DNA of 30,121 nt from Hyphochytrium catenoides (GCA_900088475.1 FLMG01002282.1:8975-39095); one strand, 5' to 3'; shown: positions 10,633 through 21,245, counted from the stretch's first letter. Numbers and translations: made by a program. The notes: generated by a model from the sequence alone, not told the origin.

Positions 10633-13114
10633 CTCGTTCCTCTCTTCTGTTATCCTCTTCCTTGGAAAGGGGCCGTCATCCTCACTCGGTCGCCCCTGGT
10701 GATCTGGTGATTGACCATCATCCGAGGCGATAACAGTGGACCACATCTTTTGGACAAGAGACATTCCTCTTTCCTCCAAAATGCATAGTAAACGACTTCC
10801 CAGCGTTATTAGTCAAGTAATATTAGGACATAAGCAGTCTTACTACGTCCCACTCGCCCTCGTCACGTGAGGCCACCTCGGGCTGAGCTTTATAAATGAG
10901 AAGAAGATGCGACACCTCCTCCTGTTGATGATGTGCGTCCTACCTCATTTTGGCCTGGTGCAGGAGGGTGATGTTGACACAAGGATCGATCATCCATTAT
11001 GATGGTGGAAGGTGGACTAGAAGGAAGAAAGAAGGTCCCGGACTTGAAGTTGACGATGCCGAGTTACATAATAATAACAGGCTGCTGATGAACGACCGGC
11101 AAGGAAGAAGGATTGATAAACGGAAAGAAGAACAAGAAGAAAAGGATTGCTCCGGGCTTCTCCTCTTTCTTCTTCTCTCGTTGGCGGAAGAGTCCTCTTC
11201 TATCTTGCTGCCTCCTCTTCCTCCTTCCTGTCCCACCACGCTTTAGCCAGCAAAGCCAGCCACATCGTTGGAAGTGCGCGGCCCTATCCTATTACGTTGC
11301 TTCGTCCTCCTCCTTCTTCCTGCTTAGGGACTATCACTACTCAATCATGACGAATGTTGCATCAATATTAAGTGATTGTCACCCTTCACGATCACTCCTT
11401 CAGCCATCGTCATCACTCCGCTGCTGAGGAAAGATACCATGTAATAGGTAAGAAGCCTCAGGCCGAGCGGCCTCCATGATGATGAAGAGAACACAACCAG
11501 AGTAATAAGGGAAGAGTGTGAGACCATGCACTAGGAACGCGGGACGAAGAGCAGAACTAGAGCGAAAGGGCTAATCCTTCTTGTTGTTGAGACGTTATCC
11601 ATCGGAGAAGAAGAAGAAGGCAAGTCAAGACCAACTTGACTTCGGGGCAAAGAGCTGCAGTAATTGCAAAAAACTACTTCTCAAGTAGCTATCATCATCT
11701 TCTTTCTAAATTCTCCTTCTTTTGGTGACGTCGTCTGCCTCTCTTCATCTTGTGGTCACCCAGAGAGAATGACCATGCAGCAGATGTACTACGCCGCTAC
11801 CTCTATCTGGCGCCAGCATCTTTTAGTCTGATGATGCTACGCAAAGCTCTGCCCTGGTTACATTTACGTACCCTTTGTCAGTCATGCCGTCATGCCCTGG
11901 TGTCTGGACAAACATATGGACTGGACATTTGTTGACAAGTGCAAATCATGGCCATCTTGTGAGAGCCGTGTCAGGTGATCATGGTGATGACGGAGCTCCG
12001 TCATAGCTTTCCCTCCAGCTACTTGATGGTGGGAATCTGTTTGTTGATGACACACAGCAGGCCAAGGGCTGAATCGCACGACGCAATGGTTGGATGATAA
12101 TGGGCATCTTTCGGTAGGACCACAATGACGCCAACGCCTTCGTGCAGCAGCAAAAGAGGGCATGATTTGCGAGCCCATTGCAGCGGTCGACCTGTCCCGC
12201 TAACTTTTCCATGATTAGCATCTGTTGCGTGGTGCGGTCACCCGTACCATCACCATATTCTCAGCTACAATATAGAGAGGGGAGGAGATGCCAACTAATT
12301 AAAGCAAGTTTAGTCCATCGACAGGAACACATAGGCCGCCTGAGGGCCGGTAGCATTTGCCCTTCTTCTCGTCCCTTTAACGATAAAGAGCGGTGCTTTC
12401 CTAACCTGCGCAGCAGTCTGGGCCAGAACCCTTATCGTAGTTCTCCCACTCGTACAACAAGTGTAAAGCCAGCGTTATGGTACTCAGTGCCATCAGGCTT
12501 CACGTGCATTGAGGCTAGCGAACCTTGCGGTAGAGGATCGATAAGGCCACGAAGAAGGTATATAGCCTCCTTATGTCAACAGAGGGGCCGATAAAGTATG
12601 AATAAAGGGCTCTATTCTTCACACCAATTGCCACCAGTACAGCTCTTCACTTGTAGCAGTAGAACCTAAAATATATTGCCTCATCCATCATCATCGCAGA
12701 TTGCAGTGGAAGCTTGTCTGCTGCTGTTTCCAAGTCTTAGCCTCACCACTGGGTCACTTAACGTATCCTCACCCTCTTCCTCCTCCCAATCCATCTGCTC
12801 CTCCTCATCTGACTGACCTGCATATTTTGACTCGGCCGGTTATTAATGCGGCCCCATTAAGAGTCGTAGAATCCACAGCTTCTGGGAAACAAAAAGAATT
12901 GCTTGGTGGCAGGTTTAGCTACGGTTTAGAGGCTCCGTCGCGGTGATGATGCTGAGTTGGATGTCGAACGGCAGATGAAGGCGTTGGCCGCGACAGCCAG
13001 ATCACTCACCTTGTGATAAAGAGAGCCGTGGAAGTGCTCCATGCATTACCAGCTGACAGACCTATAACAGATCTCACTCGACATCGACTCTCTCTAGCAA
13101 CGAAAGGACCAATA
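10633..13114. other. Long intergenic region; cryptic coding-like pieces only
   Basis: No gene can be established. Between about 12840 and 11990 the minus strand holds a run of short open segments. One has an acidic piece ending at a GTGAGG donor (12746). One starts after a CATAAG acceptor (12570). One follows a pyrimidine tract and TTGTAG acceptor (12265). One is a hydrophobic end frame stopping near 12010. They could be exons of a spliced gene or a decayed gene, but adjoining segments are open in several frames at once, so no single reading is preferred. Around 11100-11350 the plus strand is pyrimidine-rich. Confidence 0.35.
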
Positions 13115-13120
13115 TTTATT
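13115..13120 (-). terminator. Poly(A) signal of the 354-residue secreted protein gene
   Basis: AATAAA on the minus strand (TTTATT on plus), 34 nt beyond the TAA stop at 13154-13156. The spacing is what a compact 3' untranslated region would give and supports the gene's 3' end. Confidence 0.65.
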
Positions 13121-13153
13121 AAGGAAATTTGGACAGAGTGCCCGTTAAGAGTT

Positions 13154-14218
13154 TTATAGCAGCGGGTCTTGCTGTAAGAGGAGCAAGTAGTACTGCATAA
13201 GAGCTCCGAAGAGCTCTCTTTGCTTTGGAAAGCGCTGGCATGCTTTGATTCCTTCCTTCACCTCCATTGCAACCGAGACGTCCACGTCGTACTTGCCAAG
13301 AAGGGTGAAGGTTCCCTGTGGAGATACCGATATGGTGTCTCCTTTCTTGATCTTAACGAAATACTCGGGACTGGCAACGAGATTGTAGGGAAATTCAAGT
13401 GAGAGACGGCTCATATCCATCGGGGCGGTACCAAAAATCCAGAACCAGTCAGGGTCCGCAGAACATTCAGGGCAGTGAGATTTGACAACGCTTCCCATGT
13501 CTTTCAGGAGGTTCCAATTTTTATCCAAGAAGGCCTTCAACTCAGGTCCCACTGTAGCGTTATGAGTTTGCTTGGAGTCACTCTCATAGTCTTTGATCTC
13601 TACCAGGTAGGTGTTGGTAGGCTTATTACTCTCATCTAGGACAAGGCTGTAAGTGATGGCTTGCTTTTGGAGCTCAAAATAAATCTCGGACGGCCGGACA
13701 AGCCTGAAAAGCAACTTCGTCGCGCCGTTCTCTAAAGCGGTTTTATAGACCCAGCTTCTCTGTTTAAATTTGTCTACCTCTTCACTTGTTGGGACACCAA
13801 GAAGGTTGATGTAATGCAGGTACATTACTTCAGGCTTGCCGAGAGTCGATGTCACATTGAGAGAAGTGAAGCCCTCTGGACTCCCTTCTTGGCTGTACTG
13901 CAAGACAGCCGAAGGCCCAATCTCAGTGCCCTCAGTGTCATCCAAGTAGCCACCTAATTTTCTTGTGACGTGTAGTGGCGTAAGCTCCTCCGTTTTGCAA
14001 CTCTGACCTTGCTGTTTGTCCAGGCAAACGAAGGGAATACCCGCTGGTGATACCTCAACAACAGGAATGCTTGATAAACCTTGGACGTTGGGCTTGACAA
14101 TTTTTGCATTAACACACGGCCCTGTCAAGGTAGCAAACTCTTCCGGGGATTCTGTAGCCCTTGCAACAGTAGCTGCTGTGCTAACCAGCATAGCGCATAG
14201 CAGGTTGCTAGTACGCAT
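13154..14218 (-). CDS. Unrecognised secreted protein, 354 residues
   Basis: I do not recognise this family. The uninterrupted ATG frame encodes 354 residues with a clear signal peptide (positive start, hydrophobic core about residues 6-19, cleavage likely near residue 21). The mature part is soluble, with no further membrane segment until a leucine run near the C-terminus (about 345-348). It has six cysteines (C35, C65, C74, C249, C252, C327), which could form disulfides. Asn-Xaa-Thr sites lie at N121 and N220. A CPEC pair at 249-252 precedes an aromatic segment (DWFWIF, 257-262). Mixed codon use, a good start and a poly(A) signal close behind the stop make it a real gene. The family is unknown to me, so no function is assigned beyond secretion. 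The stretch from about 95 to 330 looks like beta-rich alternating sequence, but that is only an impression. Confidence 0.85.
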   Translation of the reverse strand: MRTSNLLCAMLVSTAATVARATESPEEFATLTGPCVNAKIVKPNVQGLSSIPVVEVSPAGIPFVCLDKQQGQSCKTEELTPLHVTRKLGGYLDDTEGTEIGPSAVLQYSQEGSPEGFTSLNVTSTLGKPEVMYLHYINLLGVPTSEEVDKFKQRSWVYKTALENGATKLLFRLVRPSEIYFELQKQAITYSLVLDESNKPTNTYLVEIKDYESDSKQTHNATVGPELKAFLDKNWNLLKDMGSVVKSHCPECSADPDWFWIFGTAPMDMSRLSLEFPYNLVASPEYFVKIKKGDTISVSPQGTFTLLGKYDVDVSVAMEVKEGIKACQRFPKQRELFGALMQYYLLLLQQDPLL

Positions 14219-14232
14219 CTTGTCTCCTTATA

Positions 14233-14496
14233 ATGGGAAAGTACAAGTGTCACAATGCCGTCGTGGCTTCTGTTGGTCTTGGAATCTTCTTAAATGAGGC
14301 TGTGGTACACTTTGTCTCCTCGGCTGCAGAGTTTGTAGGCATTCTTGCTGTGGCTCCACTTGTTGGCGGTGTCATAATCCGCCGTACCTTCTGTTCTGCT
14401 ACGGCTTGGGCTGTTGACCTCCTTACAAGAGAACTAGGACTAAGCCGATTAGCCTTTCTCTCATCTGCGACCGACAAAGTCCCCTTCAAGAACTAG
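14233..14496 (+). CDS. Candidate small hydrophobic protein, 87 residues (uncertain)
   Basis: An ATG frame starting only 14 nt from, and diverging from, the start codon of the 13154-14218 gene. Its codons show a strong purine-first, pyrimidine-last pattern over about 60 codons (many GTC, GCT, GTT, GGC). The product has two likely membrane-spanning stretches at about residues 9-28 and 32-50, followed by a short charged tail. The same interval is also open on the minus strand (14489-14250, Ala/Ser/Thr/Lys-rich, no ATG at its start). The two frames share third-codon positions, so one may be a mirror of the other. A head-to-head gap of 14 nt leaves no room for two normal 5' untranslated regions. 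No family recognised. This may be a chance frame. Confidence 0.25.
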   Translation: MGKYKCHNAVVASVGLGIFLNEAVVHFVSSAAEFVGILAVAPLVGGVIIRRTFCSATAWAVDLLTRELGLSRLAFLSSATDKVPFKN

Positions 14497-15345
14497 AAGT
14501 TGATACAGTGGAGGTCTACACTTGCACGTTTGACCATGTCCTGCATCCAGTGGCGTCGTCCATACATGTATTCCCATTGTAGCGAAACAGTAGTTCTACA
14601 TCAATAGTACTCGGAGTAAGAAGGATGGTTCAGTTCTGAAGCTTTCTTCAAAGAATCTAAACTTTGATGCAAATGTTTCTGAGGTTAGCTGTCTAATGAC
14701 AGCCTTGAGGATGAAATGATGAAGAGGATGAAAGCAACCTTCAACTATAAGAACTTCTGAATGCTCGAGTAGTTCTACTACTGATACCACTAAGGAAGGG
14801 GTTTCTAACAGAACTAAAGACCACTAGTAGAAGAAAGTTGCCTTCCGATAGAAAGTCTACCTACTCGCCACGCGCTAGAGTGCACAATGATCACAGAGCT
14901 AATGAAGTGGTAATAAGAGGCACTCACGTGCATTTATTATTATGCACAGGTCTAAGAGTCTAAAAACTGTTCTATAAGACAGAAGCGTGTTCTAGACAAG
15001 TTCTTGAATGGTTGAGGCCTACAGTTGGGCAAGGTTGACCCGAACCTATGCGGTCTACGGGACGAAATCATGCAGCAGGGAACTTGCATGTTTGAGAGGG
15101 CCGCCTGAGCATGATATTGGCGCCGTGTTTCTATAAAGAAAAAACGTCAGAAGTAAAAGTGTTATAGGGGCATGGAAGAGCCAGAGGGTCGAAGAACTAG
15201 GACTAGGTGATCCTGCGAGGCGGAAGCAGGTTCTCAGGGTGACTAGACTCCGTATCTGTATCCGTCAATGTAGACCTCCGACCTCCGCAGCAGCCAGGGA
15301 CGAGAAGGATACAAAGCGAGTCAGCGGGTTAGCAATTTTCGCTTC

Positions 15346-15388
15346 GGCTGGCCAGGCAGCTCCGACAAGGTTCACAGAGGAAGACTTC
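15346..15388 (+). repeat. Dispersed repeat, copy 1
   Basis: GGCTGGCCAGGC (15346-15357) and CAGAGGAAGACTTC (15375-15388), separated by 17 nt that also resemble the second copy. The same two blocks occur in the same order and orientation at 27602-27649. Confidence 0.6.
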
Positions 15389-15610
15389 TTAAGTGATTCT
15401 AGGGGACTTTTCTCTTGGATTGAACCTTACCGACTGTTTACCATCGTAACCAGGGATAAATCTATCTCAGGGAGGAGGAGAGAGGAGAAGTGGGAGAGCA
15501 AGCGAAGAGTTGAGGGGATAGAATTCTATAGAACAAGAGACGAGAGCAGCCCCCTTCGTAGTAAGAGCTACAATGATAGCCAACTGTCGGGCCAGGGAAC
15601 TCAGACTAAC

Positions 15611-15640
15611 TGTCCTCGTCGGCGTTGTCCTCGTCGGCGT
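15611..15640 (+). repeat. 15-bp perfect tandem duplication
   Basis: TGTCCTCGTCGGCGT is present twice, head to tail, with no mismatch. Confidence 0.9.
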
Positions 15641-15708
15641 TGCTTATGATAAATACTGCACGACGACGCTCGTACAGATAGAAAGAGTCAGCCCCATCGT
15701 TTGTTCCT

Positions 15709-15768
15709 GACAGCTAGCTCATGTGAAGGCCGCACCCGGACAGCTAGCTGATGTGAAGGCCGCATCCC
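15709..15768 (+). repeat. 30-bp tandem duplication
   Basis: Two adjacent 30-base units beginning GACAGCTAGCT and containing ATGTGAAGGCCGCA. They differ at three positions only (C/G after GACAGCTAGCT, C/T and G/C near the end), so the duplication is fairly recent. Confidence 0.9.
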
Positions 15769-16865
15769 CTTGAGCGCCTTCCCCTATTTTCCACCCTCCT
15801 GATCCTAGCGCTTGCTCAAGACATCAAGCCAGAGCTTGATAGTCAGAAGAGTATATGGCGCAGGTGAGAGGAAGTAAATTAGATGGAAAGGAAGAGAGAT
15901 AAGCTGCCCAAGCAAAATGACGGAAGACAAAGGGCAACTGGGAGTGAGTGATTGGGAGAAGATGTATTTTAGTAGACCCTGCCTCCAAGGTAAAAAGATC
16001 TTACCGATATAAAAGAACTTTTAGAGAAGAGAGCAAAGAAGTGCGGATTAGTCTTCTTGCCATATCCCGGGAATGTACCTTTGAAACAAAATTCAAAGCA
16101 AAGGTAAACCCTACTACTCCCTCAGGTCTCCCACGTGATAATGGATGCATGTTTGGCGTGCTGACGCAGTTTAACCCTTCTGCTCACTAGCTGCCCTCTG
16201 GATTTTGCTGCGCACGATATCCCTTTTCCCCTCTCTATTCCTGTGCCAGATATCCAAACCCTTCCTTTGTAGCGCTTGGTCAGGGTGTGTCAGATGGATG
16301 ATCATTTGGTGGTGTCGGCTGGGAGGTTATGCCTCGTTCTTGATTCAGAGTAGTATCACGCTGCATGTGGTCCTGATGATCAAGTTGAGCTACCGATTCA
16401 CTGTTATTGTGACAGCTAGTCGTCTTGGTGATGTGTTTTGCTGCTCATCATCACGCGGTCAATTTGCCAAATGTTCGTCCTCATCTTGCGCTACTCCTAC
16501 TTCCTTCCTTTGGCACAATTTTGTAGTACAGGTACCTTTCTACCTTGATCATTGGTAACTGGGAGCAGCCTCATCATTAGGTGAATGGCTGCTATCTACT
16601 AGCTGTCCAAGCCCAGACAAGAAGTCTATATGTTACCGACCATACCTAAGATATATGGCCCCTTTACCTTTTTCCTATCATCTATCGTCCTGATGGTCGC
16701 TTGTTGCTAGGATCTATTGATGAAGTGCTGCATCATCATAGGGTACGGAGGTGCGCCTTCAAAACTCAGAAAGGAAGCAAAGCAGTCTCGATGATAATTA
16801 AGTTTGCCTCTTGGGGCTATGAGAACTATGAACCGAAGTCGTTCAAGACAAAAGCATTCAAACTG

Positions 16866-16871
16866 TTTATT
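16866..16871 (-). terminator. Candidate poly(A) signal of the SIAE-like gene
   Basis: AATAAA on the minus strand (TTTATT on plus), about 200 nt past the TAA stop at 17069-17071. No nearer exact copy was seen. The distance is similar to that at lipase gene 2. Confidence 0.45.
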
Positions 16872-17068
16872 TTAGCTTTGCAATGATGGGATGCAGAAGC
16901 CCTTTCTTCAGTCCTAAATCTGACATTCTTTCTCTTCTGGGGAGAGCACGAGGGTTCACCGTCCCCATCTCCGTCACTCGTCCTTCTACCTTCTAATTGA
17001 AAACTAATAGAAAAACCGTCTACCTCTAATTCGCCCACCATAAAGGCACCACCGTCTTTCGGTAACCT

Positions 17069-19555
17069 TTAGAGCACCTGCATAATGAAGGGTGAGACGG
17101 GCTGGTCTCCTTGCCGCGAATAGAGAGGACAGAGCAGGACACCAGTAGCAGGGGAGCATGGTGCAGTGTACCAGTTGTATCTCACTGCAATAGGCAGAGC
17201 ATCGGCCGCTCCGCCTCTCGTGCCCCAGCCTCTTTCCTTCCAATCCCTTTTTCTAACATAAACCGCGGATCTGTCTTCGTTCAGTCCTTCAATAACAGCT
17301 TCCTCCCAACCTCCAGAGGTCTTGAGCTCGAACCCATTACTCGCCTTCAGAACCAGACCACCCCAAAGGTTATCAAAAGATATCACAACCTGACCCTTTG
17401 AAGCATCGAAAGCGGCCGAAAGTGGCCGTGGGCCGGACCACTGCAGGTTATTCCAACCGTAAGCGACTGCTAGGGCTCCAAGAACTAGCCTCTTGGCTAC
17501 GGGCTCCTTGTCTCTGGGGTGGATGTCGCCATAGAACCCAACAGGGTCGCCGTAGTCCAAAGCGACAGCCATGAAGGTCCGTGGCATTTTGTAGTTGGGA
17601 ACCCACCCTACTCCGGCCGTCTGACCCCACCGTACGGTGGCAACTGTACAACTCTCTTCTGGCTTGCATGTCGCGTTGCGATGGACGTCCCAGGGTTCTA
17701 ACTGTACAAACCCGACCGGAAGATCTGATGATGCCCCAACGTTGGCCCAACGGCGCCTCCACTCAGCGATGAGGGCAGGAAACCTGCACGAGTATTTGTC
17801 TGCATCCACTTGATCTACGACATCGCTTTCTCCTTGATACCTGCAAGGACGGAAAGGCGATCAAAAAAGGGGCGGACAGAGGAGAGGACAGCCAGGCGGC
17901 AGGACTTGAAGCAATTGATGCCAGAGGCCTCAGGGCTAAGAGTTGTGCAGACCTTGATGGCCTTGGTCGAAGGAAAAGTGAACTTATAAAGACCAGTGGA
18001 AAGAGACAAGTTGAGTCCGCATGACAGCGGCTAATCTATTGGTTTGCGCTAAAAGCGGGCACTAGCAAGGAGGAGTACGAGAACAGGAGAAAGTCAGACA
18101 CTAGAATGTGGAACGAAAAAAAGCCAGATGATCCGTTGAGGAGCAAGTGGATCTGTGCGAACGAAAGCAACGGAAAGAACTGAGAGGTAAGCAGATGAAG
18201 AGAGGCAGCGGAGGCAAAAAAAGTGTGGTTGTACCAAATGAGGCCGAAGATGGGGCTAGATGTAAGAGGTTGGATCATAGAGTTCCATAAGACGGACTCT
18301 CGTTGAAGGTTGGGATCACTTCCCGGCGGTCCCGATGGCGGATAGGGCCCTCCACCGCATTGATTCAGCACCTCAGGAGGAGACCAAGCCCGGATAGGCG
18401 TGCCTCCAACTGCGGATTGGATGAGTCCGACCGGATAGTTCAGCTGCTGGTAAAGTCGTAAACCATAGAACCAACACATGGCGCTAAAGGGACCCCACTC
18501 GTTGTTGGGTGCTTGCAAGCTTCACGCCGAGCAATAGGGTCAAGAGGATAACGACAGACAAGGGAAAGAAAAAAGAAGAGAAAGGAGAAAGAGCCATTAG
18601 ATAAAAGCAAGAGTGGTAGAGAACAGAGCGTCCTCATAGATCAAGTATAAATCAAGGAGAGTGCAGAACAGTAGAAAGAACAGAATGACTGAGAATCAAG
18701 CTCCATAGCACACCAGATAGCGGAGTGCGTAGAAGCACAACGCTCTTTCCGCGGTGGGACTCTCCCTAGTGGTCTTAGTACAATCTCCCCCTCCTACTAC
18801 TATCTCTAAGTGGCATTACCTTGACTTTGTGGGCCGTGACCAAGGCAGCTCAACTACGCGCGCTTCATCTAGTGGCTGCTCACTAGGTAGAGGAGCTAAA
18901 GACATGAGACGGATCTGGGGAAACTTTTCTCCCTCTCTGACTGCGTCTGCACCTCCGAAGGCCTGATGTAGACTGAACTGCATATTTGACTGTCCCGAAC
19001 AGACCCAAACATCCCCAACCAGAACATCTTCTATATTAGCTTGCAAGAAGTACTGATCATTGTCATTGTTTGTCGTTTGCGCATCTTGCATCTTTAGCTG
19101 CACGCTAAAGGTGTGCCCTGTGTTTGAGGCAGGAAGGGCTGGGAGGCGTGCCTCCCATCGCCAGGAAACGGGGGAGGATCCTGCTCTGGCGGTCAAAGTA
19201 GCCTTGAAGGTTTGCCCTGGATAAGCAGAGCCAGTGACAATGACCACTCGCCGTTCTACTTCTGCGGGTGTGTAGTAGCCCCAAAGGACAATCGGTGTGG
19301 GAGCCTTCTGCAACACCATGTGGGAGCCAAAGAGATTAGCAAACCGTAGCTCCCCTCCCCTGGTGCCATGAACAATAGGTCTACGGACGGCATTCTGCTC
19401 CTCAATTTCCCTGGCTCTGAGAAGTGAAGACTATGCGACTGATTCGTAGTGTTGCCTGTCCTGGTGCAGGGTAGCGCCTCCCCACCAAGAACACTAAACC
19501 GCTGGAGGTTTAACACCACAAGGCCGAGCGAACTGACAAGAAGAGAATACTTCAT
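17069..19555 (-). CDS. Sialate O-acetylesterase (SIAE-like), four exons
   Basis: A predicted lumenal or secreted esterase that removes O-acetyl groups from sialic acids (SGNH-type hydrolase). My exon model on the minus strand is 19555-19500, 19416-18820, 18519-18235 and 17840-17069, giving 569 residues in one frame, close to the roughly 520 of animal SIAE. Exon 1 encodes a signal peptide (MKYSLLVSSLGLVVLNLQ). The conserved start ELRFANLFGSHMVLQ follows, then the nucleophile in CSGQSNMQ (Ser about 162), then CW-YG-LY, GGTPI-AWS, SVLWNSMI-PL, WYQGES (rebuilt across intron 3), GWVPN-KMP-TFMAVA, and IHPRDK (about 419-424) with the catalytic His region. Donors of introns 2 and 3 are GTAATG and GTACAA; the intron 3 acceptor is CTTGCAG. 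Phases agree throughout. Intron lengths are 83, 300 and 394 nt. The intron 1 boundary is least certain: an acceptor at 19360 would drop about 19 residues. The true substrate is inferred from the family. Confidence 0.88.
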
Positions 19556-21186
19556 TGCCGGACACTTCTCACGCTGCCCCTGATGTAGCGAATCTAGTAG
19601 GAGCAAAAAAGAAAGATCAGCTCCTCGCGGTCGTTGCGTGGGCAGCGAAGAGCGGCGAGCGAGAAGAGCTGTTGCCAGAAGATTTGCTTGTCACGCTAGG
19701 AGGAAAGATCTGAGTGATGAACGAAGGGTAATGGGAATTCAGGATGACAGAAGTACTTGGACGATGTAGGGAGGATCTGCAACGCCCCCGAGAGATTGCC
19801 TGTCCTTTCCAAGAATACCTGGAGCTCATAGTGCTGACGATGGCCGCGTTTCCTTCGTCCTTCCTTCTTTATGTTGCTGACCTTTCGCGCTTGTTTACAA
19901 CCCTCCTAGAACTGCCACACCCTGCGCCCTGATAGCGGTCTGTCCTAGGTTAATAGGTGCAACAATCGGGTTCACAGAAGCTAATAAAGTGCACCATGGT
20001 TTGAGTGCGTTTGCTTGAAGTTCCACTAGGTGGTCATAAGACGAGAGTTAGACAGTTGCAACAAACAAGCACGACACGAGACGTCGATGACGCCGCAGTA
20101 GATCTAACTCAGTTCCAGAACGGCGGGGTGCCAGGACTTGCCTTGCTGTTGAAGGTTGAAGTTATCCCGTTCACTATGTTCCAGTCTCCTCTCACCTCTC
20201 CCACGCGATCCAGCTACCCTCAATGTCTGCCCTCCGATGTGTCGAATCTTAGGGGTGATGTCAGGGAATTGCCGACATCTCGTAAGGTTGCCAAAAACGA
20301 GATGTTATTGGCTTCCCGATTCTTGGTCAGAGCTTATTGCCAGTTGCCAGGAATAATTCTGACGAACGAAATTAGTTGCGTTGGTGGTCGGAGTAGAATA
20401 GAATAAGGCGGCCATCCTTTTACAGGAAGGAGTGGTGCAACTAGCTTGCGTGCCAAGTTGCGTGCGTTCCCTGTGCTATCCCTAATAGTCCTCTGCCTAA
20501 CCCTAACTAATTATTCCTCGTCTCGGAACTTCTTCTGACCACTTTGGCTCCTATGATGATAGGGGAAGCAGAGAGGCCAGCTTATAGCTCCGCCCGGCTT
20601 TGTGTAGAAAAGCTCCTGATCGGGACTCTCCCCTTCCTTACTAGTGCCAAAACAGTAGTTCCAACCCTACGCGAGTCCATCTGCTCTACCACTATTTCCA
20701 CATAGATCTTACCGGTAGTGGAGGAGGTGGACTCCCTTTGACTCTACTTGTTCGTACCAACTGTAGAACTACTGCCGAAATCAGGTACAATAGTGCTAGA
20801 ATATAACTGCAGAGTCAGAACCGGAGCGAAGCAATGGCATGCAATCCAAAGAAGAGGACTATGCACATAGGATTTTTATAGAAATGACGAAAATCTACCT
20901 CTTGCCTCTTTTTCTTATTCTTCTCATGAGTAGTTCTAGTAGGTGCGTAGGTGGTGCACAGGAATGGAGATCAAGAAAGACGAAAAAGAAAGTCTGGAGA
21001 AAAGAAGCGCCGCAGCTCCATTTCCTCGGTGCAATTGATGAACTATCCTTCGTCTTTTTTCTATTGAGGATGCCACGGCGCTTTTGGAGCATTCCTTACC
21101 TGAAACTCGCTGCTCCCCATTCGGTATATCTTTTCCAATGATCAATGGATAGTCGGGGATCTTGGGTAAGTCTGCCGTCGCGATGA

Positions 21187-21206
21187 CGATGGTAGACTTA
21201 CCATCG
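21187..21206. repeat. Perfect hairpin, 8-bp stem and 4-nt loop
   Basis: CGATGGTA, loop GACT, TACCATCG. Its minus strand also holds a consensus splice donor (ATG|GTAAGT), so it may be part of a splice site rather than a regulatory hairpin. Confidence 0.6.
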
Positions 21207-21229
21207 TTTCCTTTCAAGATTTCCGCCTG

Positions 21230-21245
21230 GAACTCTCGAACTCTC
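21230..21245 (+). repeat. 8-bp perfect tandem duplication
   Basis: GAACTCTC occurs twice in direct succession. It lies inside minus-strand open sequence, and its presence shifts the reading frame (see findings). Confidence 0.85.

Larger units (their letters stand above)
14497..16865. other. Intergenic region with short tandem duplications; no gene seen
   Basis: No gene can be supported. A plus-strand open frame at 15239-15649 starts with GTG and ends inside a 15-bp tandem duplication; it has no recognisable domain. The region contains one copy of a dispersed repeat (15346-15388) and two short tandem duplications, listed separately. Confidence 0.5.

Noticed and set aside
20005-20406. 133-codon plus-strand frame
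   Set aside because: It starts with GTG directly after an in-frame TGA. Several frames of this length are expected by chance in 30 kb, and there is no recognisable domain.
20496-20507. Telomere-like CCTAACCCTAAC
   Set aside because: Only two units, so it is not evidence of a telomeric or interstitial telomeric array.
20839-21141. Plus-strand gene with a signal peptide starting at 20884
   Set aside because: The hydrophobic start is attractive, but the rest is short, has no domain and overlaps other open sequence on the minus strand. It cannot be told from chance.
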